Below are positions 25,882 through 35,803 of a stretch of DNA of 64,000 nucleotides, in pieces (positions within the stretch are counted from its first letter, which is position 1; every line of letters begins with the position of its first letter). This DNA is from Silvibacterium dinghuense. GTDB lineage: Bacteria > Acidobacteriota > Terriglobia > Terriglobales > Acidobacteriaceae. Location of the stretch: assembly GCF_004123295.1 (NCBI RefSeq), contig NZ_SDMK01000002.1:62001-126000 (forward strand), read 5' to 3'. The notes beneath the pieces were generated by a model. It saw nothing but the letters and a program-made list of their open reading frames with translations. It was not told the DNA's origin and ran no database searches. The position numbers and the translations under genes are program-made.

Positions 25882-28800
25882 ATGAGGAATTTCTTTATAG
25901 GTACTCGTGTCATTGTCTGTTGTAGTATCGCGGCGCTGTTATCTGGCGGTATCAGCTTATCCGCGCAAGATGCTACTACCGGTGGCATCAGCGGCACGAT
26001 TACAGACACGTCTGGCGCTGTGATTAAGGGGGCCCAGGTCACCATCACGAACATTGACCGGAACCAGGTAGAAAAGACACTGCTCTCGAATGACAGGGGC
26101 TACTACACCGCAACGGCGTTGCCTCTGGGGCATTACACCATACAAATCAGCGATAACGGATTCAAGACCGAGTTGATTTCGGGCATTACGCTGCATGTGG
26201 CAGATGCGCTGACGGTGAACCGGTCTCTGGTGCCGGGCTCGGCGGATGAAACGCTGGTGGTGAAGGCGGATACGACCAGTATTGATCTGCAGGATGCAAC
26301 TTCAGCTGGCCTTATCAACAGCACACAGATCAACCAGCTGGTCATGGTCTCTCGTAACTATGAGAGTCTGATGACGCTGCAGCCCGGCGTTGCCTATGGC
26401 AATACGACCGACAATCTGCAGCGCGGTCCGGTCGGCGTAAATGGCGCTTCCTCGGTGGTGAACTTCTCGGTCAACGGTGCTCGCGACACTTCGAACAACT
26501 GGACGATTGACGGCGCGGATAACCTCGACCGCGGAGCCAATCTTACGCTGTATGTCTATCCCAGTCCGGATGCGATCTCTGAATTCAAGACTCTGCGCGG
26601 GCAATATAGTGCAGAGTTCGGACGCAATGCCGCGGGCCAGGTGGACGTGGTGACAAAGTCAGGCAGCAATAGCCTGCATGGCAGCGCTTATGAGTATTTT
26701 CGTAATGACGCGCTGGACGCCAACAACTATTACGACAACTACGTTGGCGTACATATCCCGAAGTATCGCTACAACGACTTCGGCTTCACCGTTGGCGGAC
26801 CTGTTTTGATTCCGAAGATCTATGACGGTAAGAACAAGACCTTCTTTTTCTTGAGCGAGAACTGGCTGCGCGAGGTGACCTATAGCACCGGTTCCGCGGT
26901 CGTGCCCACTTCAGAGGAGCGTAGTGGAGATTTCTCAAACGAGTGGTACCAGAATGCCTCTGGTGCATGGGTGCAGGGAGCAGTGCCTGTGTGTACGGCC
27001 TTTACCAATAACTCGTCCGAGCAGATCAATACCTGCACGACTGCGGGCACACAGGTTTCGAACATCTCATCGGCGGCCAATGCTTATCTGAAGGATGTCT
27101 ACAGCATCATCGGCAAACCGGACGAACAGGCTAACGTCGCCAAGGGGCTCGATCCCCACACGCTCACCAGCACGATTCCCAATAGTTATCCAAATCTCGA
27201 TACAGTCGTTCGCATCGATCACCAGATCGGGCAGAAGCTCGCCTTCCTGTATCGCTACGTGCATGACACCTTTCCCGATTACATCGGTTCGGGCACCTTT
27301 GTGGCTGTGCCAATTCCTGGCTTATCCGGCACTACTTCGGATAATCCAGGCACGCAGCATCTGGGCAAAGTAACCTGGACTGTTACCCCCACACTCGTAG
27401 CGAACATTGGCTATGCGTACTCGAATGGCTCTATCTACACAGCTCCGCAAGGCGCGTTGCTCTCTGCAAACTCGAAGGATATTGATATCACCACGCCCTA
27501 TACCAACGTGGTGGGGCTGGTGCCGACGATTGCTGTATCGAATATGACTACTCTCGGCGGAAGCGCTGTGTATCACGATCACGGAGTGAACCACCAAGCC
27601 TTCGGCGATATCACGAAGGTGTTGGGAAACCACACCCTGAAGTTCGGCTTTTCCTATTCACATTACGAGAAGCAGGAGAATAACTCTTCAAGCGGCAATA
27701 ACCAGGGTTCTTTTGGGTTTATCAATGACTCAGCTTACGCTTCGGTCGTAGGATTGCCGAGTGGAACTACCGCCTATGGGACCGGCGTCTCCGAGGCTCA
27801 GGCGTTTGCAAATTTTCTCCTCGGTAATGCCAATGACGGATTTTCGCAGTACAACCGCAATCCTGCGGTGGATGTAAAAGAACAGATTTACGAGACATAT
27901 GGGCAGGACAATTGGAAGCTGACGCCCCGCCTTACACTGGATTATGGTCTGCGTTATAGCTACGTGACACCGCCTGTCGATGATACGGGCTACCTGAACA
28001 ATTTCGATCCCGGAAGCTACTCTGCAGCGAAAGCGCCGACTATTGCAGCTTCAGGTCTGATATGCTTCACAGCTCCTTGCAACCAGTCGAACAGTGGCGC
28101 GGGTCAGTCAACCTCGCCGAATGCAAGTGCGGATTATGCCGGCGTCAACTACATCAACGGCCTTATCTACGGCACGCCGAGTTCGGCCAATAACAACCAA
28201 GCATCTCCATTTGGGCAATACACCAACACGATGCAGAAGACCAATTTCGCGCCGCGCTTCGGTTTTGCCTATGACGTGTTCGGTGATGGCAAGACGGCTC
28301 TCCGGGGTGGGTACGGCCTGGTCTTCGATGAACTGGAAGTCAGCTACTGGGAGACAACAGACTGGAGTAATCCTCCGGCTGTGACGACTTACTCTGTGAG
28401 TCAGGCTGTGTTGGATAATCCGACAGGCGGATCTGCCAGCACATCGCCATCAACCACGCCGGGACGCATCCAGGCCGTGCCTCTCCATGCCGCGACACCG
28501 TATGTTCAGCAGTATTCGCTTGGAATACAGCAGCAACTTGGCAGAAATGCGACCTTTGAACTCGGTTATATTGGCTCGCATGGCACACACCTGGCCGGAG
28601 CGGAAGAGATCAACCAGCCTGTGCCTGGCGCATGGCGAGGTGTCATCACGCCACTTTCAGCAAATACGGGCTGCTACATCGGTTCCTCGGCAACGCCGGC
28701 CTTTATCAGTTCCACTTGCGATCGCGTCCTGAACCAGATCAAGCCATACCTGGGTTATTTCTCTGTGGATGCGATGCGCACCGTCTTCAGTTCGAACTAT

Positions 28801-29616
28801 AACGGGTTGCAGGCGAAGGTGAATAAGCGGTTCAGCGGTATGACGTATATCGATGCGAACTTTACCTGGTCGCGCGATCTCACTAATTCGCCGGCCGACT
28901 ACTCCGGCTTCATTCAAAATATTTATAACCCTAATGGCGACTATGGGCGCGCTACCGATGATCGCAATATGATCCTGTCGATCGATGGTGTCTATGAACT
29001 GCCATGGTTCCGTGAACAGCACGGACTGGAGGGGAGGCTCATTGGAGGATGGGAGTTATCAGGCATCTACTCCGCGGCTTCGGGTCTTCCGTTTACGGTT
29101 GGAGCTTCGGGCGGCGCATCGATTCAGTACACTCCAGGCATCACACCTGCGGCCAGTGCCGATAACCCCAGCAATATAGTCAATGACAATGCAGGTCTGA
29201 GTGTTCTCGGCAATACGAATGCAGGTCTGCGTGTCAATCAGGTTTCAAATCCGCAGGACGGCCATGGCATCAAGCTACGTACGACCAAGAAGCCTGGGCA
29301 AGCTTCCAACCCGGAATTTTATACCGGTGCGTTCGAGGCACAGGATCCCAATAGCAACGTTCCCGGCACTGCCAAGCGTGGTACGATCGCTGGTCCGGGT
29401 TATCAGACTGTCGATCTCGGCGTCTTCCGCAACATTCGCATCTTCAACAATCTCAAGACGCAGTTCCGAGCAGAAGCCTTTAACGTCGCCAACCATACCA
29501 ATGTAAACAGCTACTATGCGACAGCGACATCATCTTATTTTGGACAGATATATCCTGCCACTACTTCCTACCGCGATCCGCGTATTCTTCAGTTCGCGCT
29601 CCGTTTTGACTTTTAA
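25882..29616 (+). CDS. Oar-like TonB-dependent outer-membrane receptor 3
   Basis: About 1244 residues. The ATG at 25882 is chosen because GGAGG lies 5 bases upstream; the earlier in-frame ATG at 25849 would extend the signal peptide awkwardly. The signal peptide ends near LSAQ. It is followed by a carboxypeptidase-regulatory-like domain (GGISGTITDTSGAVIKGAQV), a plug (VSRNYESLM, then GARDTSNNWTIDGADN) and a barrel whose last residues are ALRFDF, the terminal aromatic expected for outer-membrane insertion. A strong terminator follows, so it is probably monocistronic or follows the membrane regulator. Ligand unknown; sequence motifs are closer to receptor 1 than to receptor 2 at the plug, by eye only. 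Confidence 0.9.
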   Translation: MRNFFIGTRVIVCCSIAALLSGGISLSAQDATTGGISGTITDTSGAVIKGAQVTITNIDRNQVEKTLLSNDRGYYTATALPLGHYTIQISDNGFKTELISGITLHVADALTVNRSLVPGSADETLVVKADTTSIDLQDATSAGLINSTQINQLVMVSRNYESLMTLQPGVAYGNTTDNLQRGPVGVNGASSVVNFSVNGARDTSNNWTIDGADNLDRGANLTLYVYPSPDAISEFKTLRGQYSAEFGRNAAGQVDVVTKSGSNSLHGSAYEYFRNDALDANNYYDNYVGVHIPKYRYNDFGFTVGGPVLIPKIYDGKNKTFFFLSENWLREVTYSTGSAVVPTSEERSGDFSNEWYQNASGAWVQGAVPVCTAFTNNSSEQINTCTTAGTQVSNISSAANAYLKDVYSIIGKPDEQANVAKGLDPHTLTSTIPNSYPNLDTVVRIDHQIGQKLAFLYRYVHDTFPDYIGSGTFVAVPIPGLSGTTSDNPGTQHLGKVTWTVTPTLVANIGYAYSNGSIYTAPQGALLSANSKDIDITTPYTNVVGLVPTIAVSNMTTLGGSAVYHDHGVNHQAFGDITKVLGNHTLKFGFSYSHYEKQENNSSSGNNQGSFGFINDSAYASVVGLPSGTTAYGTGVSEAQAFANFLLGNANDGFSQYNRNPAVDVKEQIYETYGQDNWKLTPRLTLDYGLRYSYVTPPVDDTGYLNNFDPGSYSAAKAPTIAASGLICFTAPCNQSNSGAGQSTSPNASADYAGVNYINGLIYGTPSSANNNQASPFGQYTNTMQKTNFAPRFGFAYDVFGDGKTALRGGYGLVFDELEVSYWETTDWSNPPAVTTYSVSQAVLDNPTGGSASTSPSTTPGRIQAVPLHAATPYVQQYSLGIQQQLGRNATFELGYIGSHGTHLAGAEEINQPVPGAWRGVITPLSANTGCYIGSSATPAFISSTCDRVLNQIKPYLGYFSVDAMRTVFSSNYNGLQAKVNKRFSGMTYIDANFTWSRDLTNSPADYSGFIQNIYNPNGDYGRATDDRNMILSIDGVYELPWFREQHGLEGRLIGGWELSGIYSAASGLPFTVGASGGASIQYTPGITPAASADNPSNIVNDNAGLSVLGNTNAGLRVNQVSNPQDGHGIKLRTTKKPGQASNPEFYTGAFEAQDPNSNVPGTAKRGTIAGPGYQTVDLGVFRNIRIFNNLKTQFRAEAFNVANHTNVNSYYATATSSYFGQIYPATTSYRDPRILQFALRFDF

Positions 29617-29635
29617 TTTCCAGAGTCATCTCTTG

Positions 29636-29667
29636 GCCCTCCGCCTCAAGGCGGAGGGCTTTCACTT
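29636..29667 (+). terminator. Terminator after TonB receptor 3
   Basis: The 10-bp stem GCCCTCCGCC / GGCGGAGGGC (29636-29645 with 29650-29659) has a TCAA loop and is followed by TTTCACTTT. It lies 20 bases after the receptor stop. The convergent beta-helix gene ends at 29743. Confidence 0.8.
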
Positions 29668-29742
29668 TGCTTGCTGGTTCATTGCGAAGTCGTGGGGAAA
29701 GATAAGTTCAGAATTCTGTATCTCAAACGCTCGCACAGGTTC

Positions 29743-31806
29743 TTATTGCAAGTCGGGTGCGACTGATTTTTTAATTGCGTCAGGCTCAATGCCCGCATTT
29801 TTCATGATTTCGCGGGCTTCCGCAGGCCATTGATTGTTTATCACAAGATGGTCGTCGAAAATGAGATCGTTTTGGTAGTTGGTCCACATGCCGCCGATCT
29901 TTGTGCTGTCGTGCCAGTTATCGATAGCTGTGTTGTCGGGTGAGATGCGGAGCGGATAAGCAGCGTGAACGGTGTTGATATTGAGCCATTCCCCAGTCGG
30001 ATCTTGCACTACATTTTTGCGCACGGTGATATAGCGCGAGCCTTCGTCGAGATACAGTGCGATACGGCCGCTGTTGTCGAAGATGTAGTTCTCAGTGATC
30101 AGCGTGTTAGGGCTTGCGGAGAGATTGTAGATTGCTCCACCGTCATGGAAGAGCTGTTTGGCTCCATGAATGCGGTTCGCGGCAACCACGACATCATGGT
30201 GGGTGGTGGGTGTTTGATAGACGAGGTTCTGCGGCCAGTCGTAGCCATGCATGCGCAAACGATAATTGGGGTTGCCGCCGGGGTCCTGAATGCCCCAGCC
30301 ATATCCAATGTCGATGGCATCGTACGGAACATCGGAGATGTCGTTATGCAGGATAATGGCTCCTTCCACGTAGGTACTGAGGATGGCACTGTTATCGTGG
30401 TAATCGCGACTGACTGCATGGATGCGATTATTACGGATGATGAGCTGACGGTTTATCTGGCGTAAATCTGTAGGATGGTGCGCATCGCGCCGAACACCGC
30501 CGGCAAGGATAGCGCCGCCGGCACAATCGGTGAAGACATTGGCTCCGACGGTGATATCGCTGGTGGCGAGGCCGATGCCGGAGAGCATTGCATTGGCGTC
30601 GTTGCCGATGCCGAGCGCATATTGACCGAGATGAGCGAAAGTATTTCCATCAAAACTGATACGTTCGGCTGCGCTCACCTGGACGGATGCAGGCATCTGC
30701 TCCCACTCATTGCGCATGCTCTCGAATTCCCGGCATCCAACTGCGCAGGTGGCAATGGGGTCTGCGGGATATGCAGAAGCATGACCTGTCAGATACGAGC
30801 CGCTCTGCTGGCTGGCATAGCCTTCAGCTCCGGAAGGGCCGAGCCATGTGGTGTAAGAGAAGCGCAGGCCACGGAAGACGAGATCGTGTACTGGTGCATT
30901 CAGGCTGTTACCAATGGAGAGTAGGACGCTAAGTTGTGGCAGCTCCACATCGGCAGTGTTGAGTTTGATTCCCGCAGCAGGGCGCAAATAAAGGCGGCCA
31001 TGGTCAGAATCGAGATACCACTGGCCCAGCTGCGTGAGCAATGACAGCGCATTGGCGAGGTATAGGTGCTGAAGTTCAGGGTGAAAGGGCTTCTCTATCG
31101 TGTCATAGCCCCATAGATTGTTGTCCCATGCTGGCTGTTGCATGATGAGCGTGCCGTGATCGACGCGGGCGATTGGTGAGACACGCTCGGTGAAAAATCC
31201 GGTAGCACGAAGTTCGAGATGTATAGCTGTGTCGAGTGCAGGTATTGTTGGCGCGGAGCCCTTTGGCAACATGCCTTGGCGAGTGAAGGTGTAATCATTG
31301 CGATGAATCTCCATGGAGGCAATGGGCGCGAGCGCATTGTTAACCCAGAGCTGTCGCGAGGCTAGACCTAGGGGTGTCTTGGCAACGTAGATGTCTCTTT
31401 CTTTGTCGTAAAGCTGCCATCCGGTCACAGGAATGGCTCCGCTAAGGATTGGATGCGCACCAGGTGCGGCTTGCCAGACGACGGTGTGTCCGTTGTGGCC
31501 TCCATCTTCTGCCGAGAAACGCAGAGGCTGCGCGAGACGATAAACACCATCTTCGATTTGCACGGTGACATCATGCTGCGCATTCAGCGTGCGAACTGCG
31601 GACTGGGCTCGCTCCAAAGTGCGGAAGGGAGTAGCAGGGGTGCCGGCGGCGTTGTCATCGCCGGTAGGCGAAACCGCGAGAGTGATGGCATCCGGCGATG
31701 ATATTTCCGTATTTAACGGAAGAGCGTGGACAGAGAGCAGCAGAAGTGCAGAAGAGATGAGGAAAACCCTGTGCGCGAATGCGCCGAGATGATGGAGTAA
31801 CCTCAT
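29743..31806 (-). CDS. Secreted right-handed beta-helix glycosidase (GH141-like)
   Basis: 687 residues. A signal peptide (FLISSALLLLSVHAL) precedes LAVSPTGDDNAAGTPATPFRT, the usual opening of large parallel beta-helix carbohydrate enzymes, then VQIEDGVYRLAQPL, HPILSGAIPVTGW and many helix coils rich in Asn and Gly with ILHNDISDVPYDAID and LITENYIFDNSG. Overall layout and length resemble GH141, whose studied member is an alpha-L-fucosidase of rhamnogalacturonan II breakdown; GH120-type xylosidases or a lyase fold are alternatives. The start overlaps the GH31 stop by ATGA, so translation is coupled, although GH31 appears cytosolic and this protein is exported. Last gene of the PhyH-GPH-GH31 operon. 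Confidence 0.68.
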   Translation of the reverse strand: MRLLHHLGAFAHRVFLISSALLLLSVHALPLNTEISSPDAITLAVSPTGDDNAAGTPATPFRTLERAQSAVRTLNAQHDVTVQIEDGVYRLAQPLRFSAEDGGHNGHTVVWQAAPGAHPILSGAIPVTGWQLYDKERDIYVAKTPLGLASRQLWVNNALAPIASMEIHRNDYTFTRQGMLPKGSAPTIPALDTAIHLELRATGFFTERVSPIARVDHGTLIMQQPAWDNNLWGYDTIEKPFHPELQHLYLANALSLLTQLGQWYLDSDHGRLYLRPAAGIKLNTADVELPQLSVLLSIGNSLNAPVHDLVFRGLRFSYTTWLGPSGAEGYASQQSGSYLTGHASAYPADPIATCAVGCREFESMRNEWEQMPASVQVSAAERISFDGNTFAHLGQYALGIGNDANAMLSGIGLATSDITVGANVFTDCAGGAILAGGVRRDAHHPTDLRQINRQLIIRNNRIHAVSRDYHDNSAILSTYVEGAIILHNDISDVPYDAIDIGYGWGIQDPGGNPNYRLRMHGYDWPQNLVYQTPTTHHDVVVAANRIHGAKQLFHDGGAIYNLSASPNTLITENYIFDNSGRIALYLDEGSRYITVRKNVVQDPTGEWLNINTVHAAYPLRISPDNTAIDNWHDSTKIGGMWTNYQNDLIFDDHLVINNQWPAEAREIMKNAGIEPDAIKKSVAPDLQ

Positions 31807-34301
31807 AGATCGAAATGACTCCCTGGGATGGAAACAGTATGCTGCATGCCGCTGTAACGGAGTTCGCGCATTACCTGTCCTTGCTGTGTATGAAAAATGA
31901 CACGGTAATCGCGTTCCCGCACAAGCGATGAAAAGTCTCCTATGCGCCTCGAAAGCGTGAGGTTGTGCGTAGATTCATCCCAAGAAATAAGGGTAGTGGC
32001 GAAGGCGCCATCTTCATAGGCGTAGCTGTCGCCATCGTCTTCGTAAAGCGTGAAACTCGTATTTGCTCCGGTATAGACATGAATCTCGTAGGGCGCATCT
32101 GGCTGCTCTTCAGTATGTTGTGTTACCTCGCCGAGAATAAGAATCGATCCGGAAGGAACGTAGAGCGGGATGTGATCGAGAGTTGCGGAGGTGAGGATGG
32201 TCTGGCCGCCGCTGAAATAATCATTAGACCAGAAGTCGTACCAATCACGGCCATGCGGGAGATAAACGAGGCGCGTGTGATCTACGTCTCGTATCGGGCG
32301 TGAGTTTTTACTGTAATGCATGGCATGTGTGATGGGGCACACCATTATGGCGGGTCCGAATAAGAACTGGTCGGCGATCACATGCGTGGCATGGTCTTGC
32401 GGAAAGCATAGGGCCATAGCTTGCACCATCGAAGCATCAGAGAACGTAACATCGGCAGCGACAGAATATATGTAGGGGAGCAGGCGATAACGAAGCCGGA
32501 TGGTAGAAGCGATGGCGTCATAGAACAGATTGCCGGGCTCGCCGAAGCGCCATATTTCGCGCGGGGCATCGGTACCGTGTGAACGAAACATAGGTAGAAA
32601 TGCGGCATATTGCAGCCAGCGGGTATAGAGCTCATGAAAGCCAAGATCGGTACAGCCCAGGTCGCTGGGGTCTGGCTCGATTGCATCCATGGCGGTGAGG
32701 CCACGAGAGCCAGCGTTATAGTCGCCGCGCCAGAACCAAAGCGAGGGGTCGTTACGAAGGAAGAAACCTCCGATGTCGACGGTCCAGTATGGCTCTCCAG
32801 TTGCGCAGAAGTTCAGTCCCTCTGCGATAGACCGGCGCAGTGAATCCCAGGTGCCGCAGATATCACCGTTCCAGGTGAATGTGCCGTAACGATGCTGTCC
32901 GGCGTAGGAAGAACGGGTGAGATTGAGCACGCGTTTCTGGTGATTCGTTCGGCGCTGTCCTTCGTAGATTCCTTGCGAGTGGAGAAGCGAATAAGCATTG
33001 ATATTGCCTGCATCCAGGTAGCGCTTTGATGCTTCTGTGTTGAGCCTGAGCCGCTGATGTGGCTCAGGCTTGATGGCGCCGGACCAGTCTGCCTCGAAGG
33101 GTTCCGTGCAATCGCACCACCAGGCATCGACTCCTTTTGAAAATAGACCGCGCGACACCTGCTGCCAGTAAAGTTCGCGCGCTTGGGGATGAAAGGCGTC
33201 ATACGTGGATTGGTTGCCGAGCATGAAGCCATGCTGAAGTAATTCGCGCTGGTCAGGGCATGAACCGGTCATGATCGGCCAGATAGAGACCATGAGCCGT
33301 GCGCCGAGCGTGTGAAGCTCGGTGGTAAGGCCTTCGGGATTGGGGAAACGGAGTGGGTCGAAGGACTTCTGGCCCCAGCCGGCACCGTTTGGCCAACTTT
33401 TCCAGTCAAGGACGATGACATCGAGCGGGATAGCGCGGCGTCGATATTCCCGGACTACGTCGATAAGCTCTTGTCCGTTGACGTAGCGCTCCTTGGACTG
33501 CACATAGCCAAAGGCCCAGCGCGGCGGTAATGGTGTGCGTCCGGTAAGACAGCGATAGTGACGGATGACGCCGTCGTAGGTCTCTCCGTAAAGCAGGTAG
33601 TAGTCAAGTTGATCGACGCAGTCAGCCCACCAGTATGAGCCAAGCGCATCGTCATGGAAGGTCATCAGGGAGCAGCAGTCAAACAACAAACCGTAGCCGC
33701 GGGTGGAGACGAGATGCGGTACGACGGCCTTCATATTTTGTTGATAGAGCTCGCGTGAGCGGCCGCGAAGATTTGCGTATCCCTCTTCATGTGAACCAAG
33801 GCCGAAAAGCGCCTCATCTTTGGCAAATTCGAATTCGAGCTTTGCCTCAAAGGCCTCGCGATCGAACAAGGAAGTATAAGTAGCAGAATTTGCGCGAGCA
33901 CCGTCGATGCCTTGTCCTTCGGCAATGCCTATACCCCTATCAAAAACATTGCGTGTAACTGGTCGTGGCGTGAGCCATTTCCCGCCATGCTCAGGTTCCT
34001 GCATCAACGTACGCCCGCCAGCAGTTGCATACACAAGACGGCCGGTTGCGCGAACGAGTGTGATCGTAAGTGCCGTGGTACGGAAAGTGTACTCATGCGG
34101 AGTTTCGTGCAGTTTGACCTCAACTTCTTCCGGTCTTCCAATGACAATGCGGCTAGGGCGGTCATGAAATACATCGTGCCCGGTGACAGTGATGCGGACG
34201 ATGGCTGGAGTAACAAAGCCAATCCGTAAAAGGCGATCCAAGGAGCGAAAGAGGAAGGCCCCGGGCATTTCGTCCGCATGATAACTGTCAATGGTAAACA
34301 T
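31803..34301 (-). CDS. GH31 glycosidase, alpha-xylosidase/alpha-glucosidase type, no signal peptide
   Basis: 832 residues with no signal peptide, so probably cytosolic. Family features in order: beta-sandwich N-domain, WAFGYVQSKERY at the barrel start, nucleophile D397 in WWCDCTEP, acid/base D480 in WNGDICGTWDSLR, TVDIGGFF, and a C-terminal domain with LYEDDGDSYAYEDG. The W-x-D-x-(S/T)EP form of the nucleophile loop is closer to xyloglucan-type alpha-xylosidases than to DMNEP alpha-glucosidases. It starts 1 base after the symporter stop and overlaps the beta-helix gene by 4 bases. This suggests the symporter imports an alpha-linked disaccharide that GH31 splits inside the cell. The two cysteines flanking the nucleophile loop are unusual. 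Confidence 0.88.
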   Translation of the reverse strand: MFTIDSYHADEMPGAFLFRSLDRLLRIGFVTPAIVRITVTGHDVFHDRPSRIVIGRPEEVEVKLHETPHEYTFRTTALTITLVRATGRLVYATAGGRTLMQEPEHGGKWLTPRPVTRNVFDRGIGIAEGQGIDGARANSATYTSLFDREAFEAKLEFEFAKDEALFGLGSHEEGYANLRGRSRELYQQNMKAVVPHLVSTRGYGLLFDCCSLMTFHDDALGSYWWADCVDQLDYYLLYGETYDGVIRHYRCLTGRTPLPPRWAFGYVQSKERYVNGQELIDVVREYRRRAIPLDVIVLDWKSWPNGAGWGQKSFDPLRFPNPEGLTTELHTLGARLMVSIWPIMTGSCPDQRELLQHGFMLGNQSTYDAFHPQARELYWQQVSRGLFSKGVDAWWCDCTEPFEADWSGAIKPEPHQRLRLNTEASKRYLDAGNINAYSLLHSQGIYEGQRRTNHQKRVLNLTRSSYAGQHRYGTFTWNGDICGTWDSLRRSIAEGLNFCATGEPYWTVDIGGFFLRNDPSLWFWRGDYNAGSRGLTAMDAIEPDPSDLGCTDLGFHELYTRWLQYAAFLPMFRSHGTDAPREIWRFGEPGNLFYDAIASTIRLRYRLLPYIYSVAADVTFSDASMVQAMALCFPQDHATHVIADQFLFGPAIMVCPITHAMHYSKNSRPIRDVDHTRLVYLPHGRDWYDFWSNDYFSGGQTILTSATLDHIPLYVPSGSILILGEVTQHTEEQPDAPYEIHVYTGANTSFTLYEDDGDSYAYEDGAFATTLISWDESTHNLTLSRRIGDFSSLVRERDYRVIFHTQQGQVMRELRYSGMQHTVSIPGSHFDL

Positions 34302-34302
34302 G

Positions 34303-35664
34303 TTAAACAGCTCCGCTTACGAGAGCCGCGATCCTACGACGCGCCTCGAGCTCTGCCCGAATGCGCGGCTCCAGACACTCATAGCGGTGATAAAAGCAGA
34401 CAGGCACCGTGGCGAGCAGCCATGCTGCGGCAGGCAGCCAAATGAAGCTGGCACAGATGCCATGCAGCGCGGAGGAAGACTGGATCGCATTTGGCACATA
34501 ACCGGTATTGGCGAGAATCCATGCGGATGCCGCGCCCCCAATGCCACTGCCGGCCTTGAGGCAAAAAGCGGCACCGATCGCAGTGAGCAGGCCTGCGGCG
34601 CGGATACCGCTCTTCCATTCGCCGTAATCGACGCTGTCAGAAAGCACGGAGAAGGGGATCGCCATGGCGATCCCGCTGGCTAGAAAACCCAAAATCCATC
34701 CGGCGAAGATGAGAGGAATCGACGCGGCAAAGGTTCCTGCGCCGAGAATAACTTGTCCTGCAATGGAGCCGAGGAGTGCGACAACCCAGGTATTGCGCTT
34801 TGAAAAGCAACGACAGAGTGTGGGTAGAAAGAAGATGCCGGCCAAAGAGACGACGTCCATGCTGTTGGCGATGGAGGTGAGCTCGGGACGCCGAAGCACG
34901 TACTGAAAAAAATAGGGTGCGGAGGAGATGCGCGCGATGAAGGCAATCCAGAAAAAGAGGCTACTGAAAAAGATGATGTGCCAGGGCGCATTGCCTCGTA
35001 GCGCATGGAGACTGCGGGCCACAGGGAGTCGGTGGCGATGTGTAGGTACTGCTTCGTGAAGGTTTCGAAAGGCGACGAGGTAGAGTGCCACAGTGCCGAG
35101 CGCATAAATGGGCATCACCCTCATGAAGCCAAGGCGATCATTGCCTTGCCCAAGCACAGACACTAGCGGCAGCACGGAGAGATTTACGAAGAGGACGCTG
35201 AGCTTGGAGCCAAACATGCGCCATGTGGTGAGCGTGATGCGCTCGTGTGGATCTGACGTGAGCGACGCAAGAATGGATGTGACCGGAGTATTGATGCCTG
35301 TGTAGAGAATGCTGGAGGCAACGTAGGTGAGAACTGCGTAAATGATTTTAGAAGCGGGCCCGAAGTGGGGCGTGACAAAGGTGAGGACGCCGAAGACTGC
35401 GAAGGGTAGGCATAGCCAGAGGAACCATGGGCGGCTGCTTCCCCAGCGGCTGTGTGTTTTCTCGAAAAGGATACCCCAAAGAGGAGCGTCGAACGCATCG
35501 ACACAGCGTGCGATGAGCAGGATCATGCCGGCCACTGCTGCGGAGATGCCGTACACATCGGTATAAAACTTGAGCAGATAAAAAGAGATGACACAAAAGA
35601 TGAGCTGGCCGGCGATTTCGCTGGCCATATAGCTGAAGCGCGTGGTGTAGCTCCTGCTGCTCAT
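34303..35664 (-). CDS. GPH-family glycoside/pentoside/hexuronide:cation symporter (MFS)
   Basis: About 453 residues with 12 predicted membrane helices. The opening TRFSYMASEIAGQLIF and FYLLKFYTDVYG is the hallmark of MelB/GPH symporters, with a conserved aspartate region at ARCVDAFDAPLWG and the SRWGSSRPWFLW loop. These proteins bring mono- or disaccharides, or their uronic or pentosyl derivatives, into the cytoplasm with Na+ or H+. The ATG at 35664 is taken because it matches the usual family N-terminus; the ATG at 35715 would add 17 untypical residues but has a weak GGA ahead of it. It sits between the PhyH dioxygenase and GH31 genes on the same strand. Confidence 0.88.
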   Translation of the reverse strand: MSSRSYTTRFSYMASEIAGQLIFCVISFYLLKFYTDVYGISAAVAGMILLIARCVDAFDAPLWGILFEKTHSRWGSSRPWFLWLCLPFAVFGVLTFVTPHFGPASKIIYAVLTYVASSILYTGINTPVTSILASLTSDPHERITLTTWRMFGSKLSVLFVNLSVLPLVSVLGQGNDRLGFMRVMPIYALGTVALYLVAFRNLHEAVPTHRHRLPVARSLHALRGNAPWHIIFFSSLFFWIAFIARISSAPYFFQYVLRRPELTSIANSMDVVSLAGIFFLPTLCRCFSKRNTWVVALLGSIAGQVILGAGTFAASIPLIFAGWILGFLASGIAMAIPFSVLSDSVDYGEWKSGIRAAGLLTAIGAAFCLKAGSGIGGAASAWILANTGYVPNAIQSSSALHGICASFIWLPAAAWLLATVPVCFYHRYECLEPRIRAELEARRRIAALVSGAV

Positions 35665-35803
35665 CGATTGCACGGTTGTGTTCCGCAGATCGTCCTCGCG
35701 ATACTTGCATAGCATACCGATTCCAGTGGGGCTGGCGGCGTTGTGTGCGTCAGGCCGAATATGTCCCAGTTATGCCGTCAAACGGGTTAGGCATAGGGAC
35801 GGT

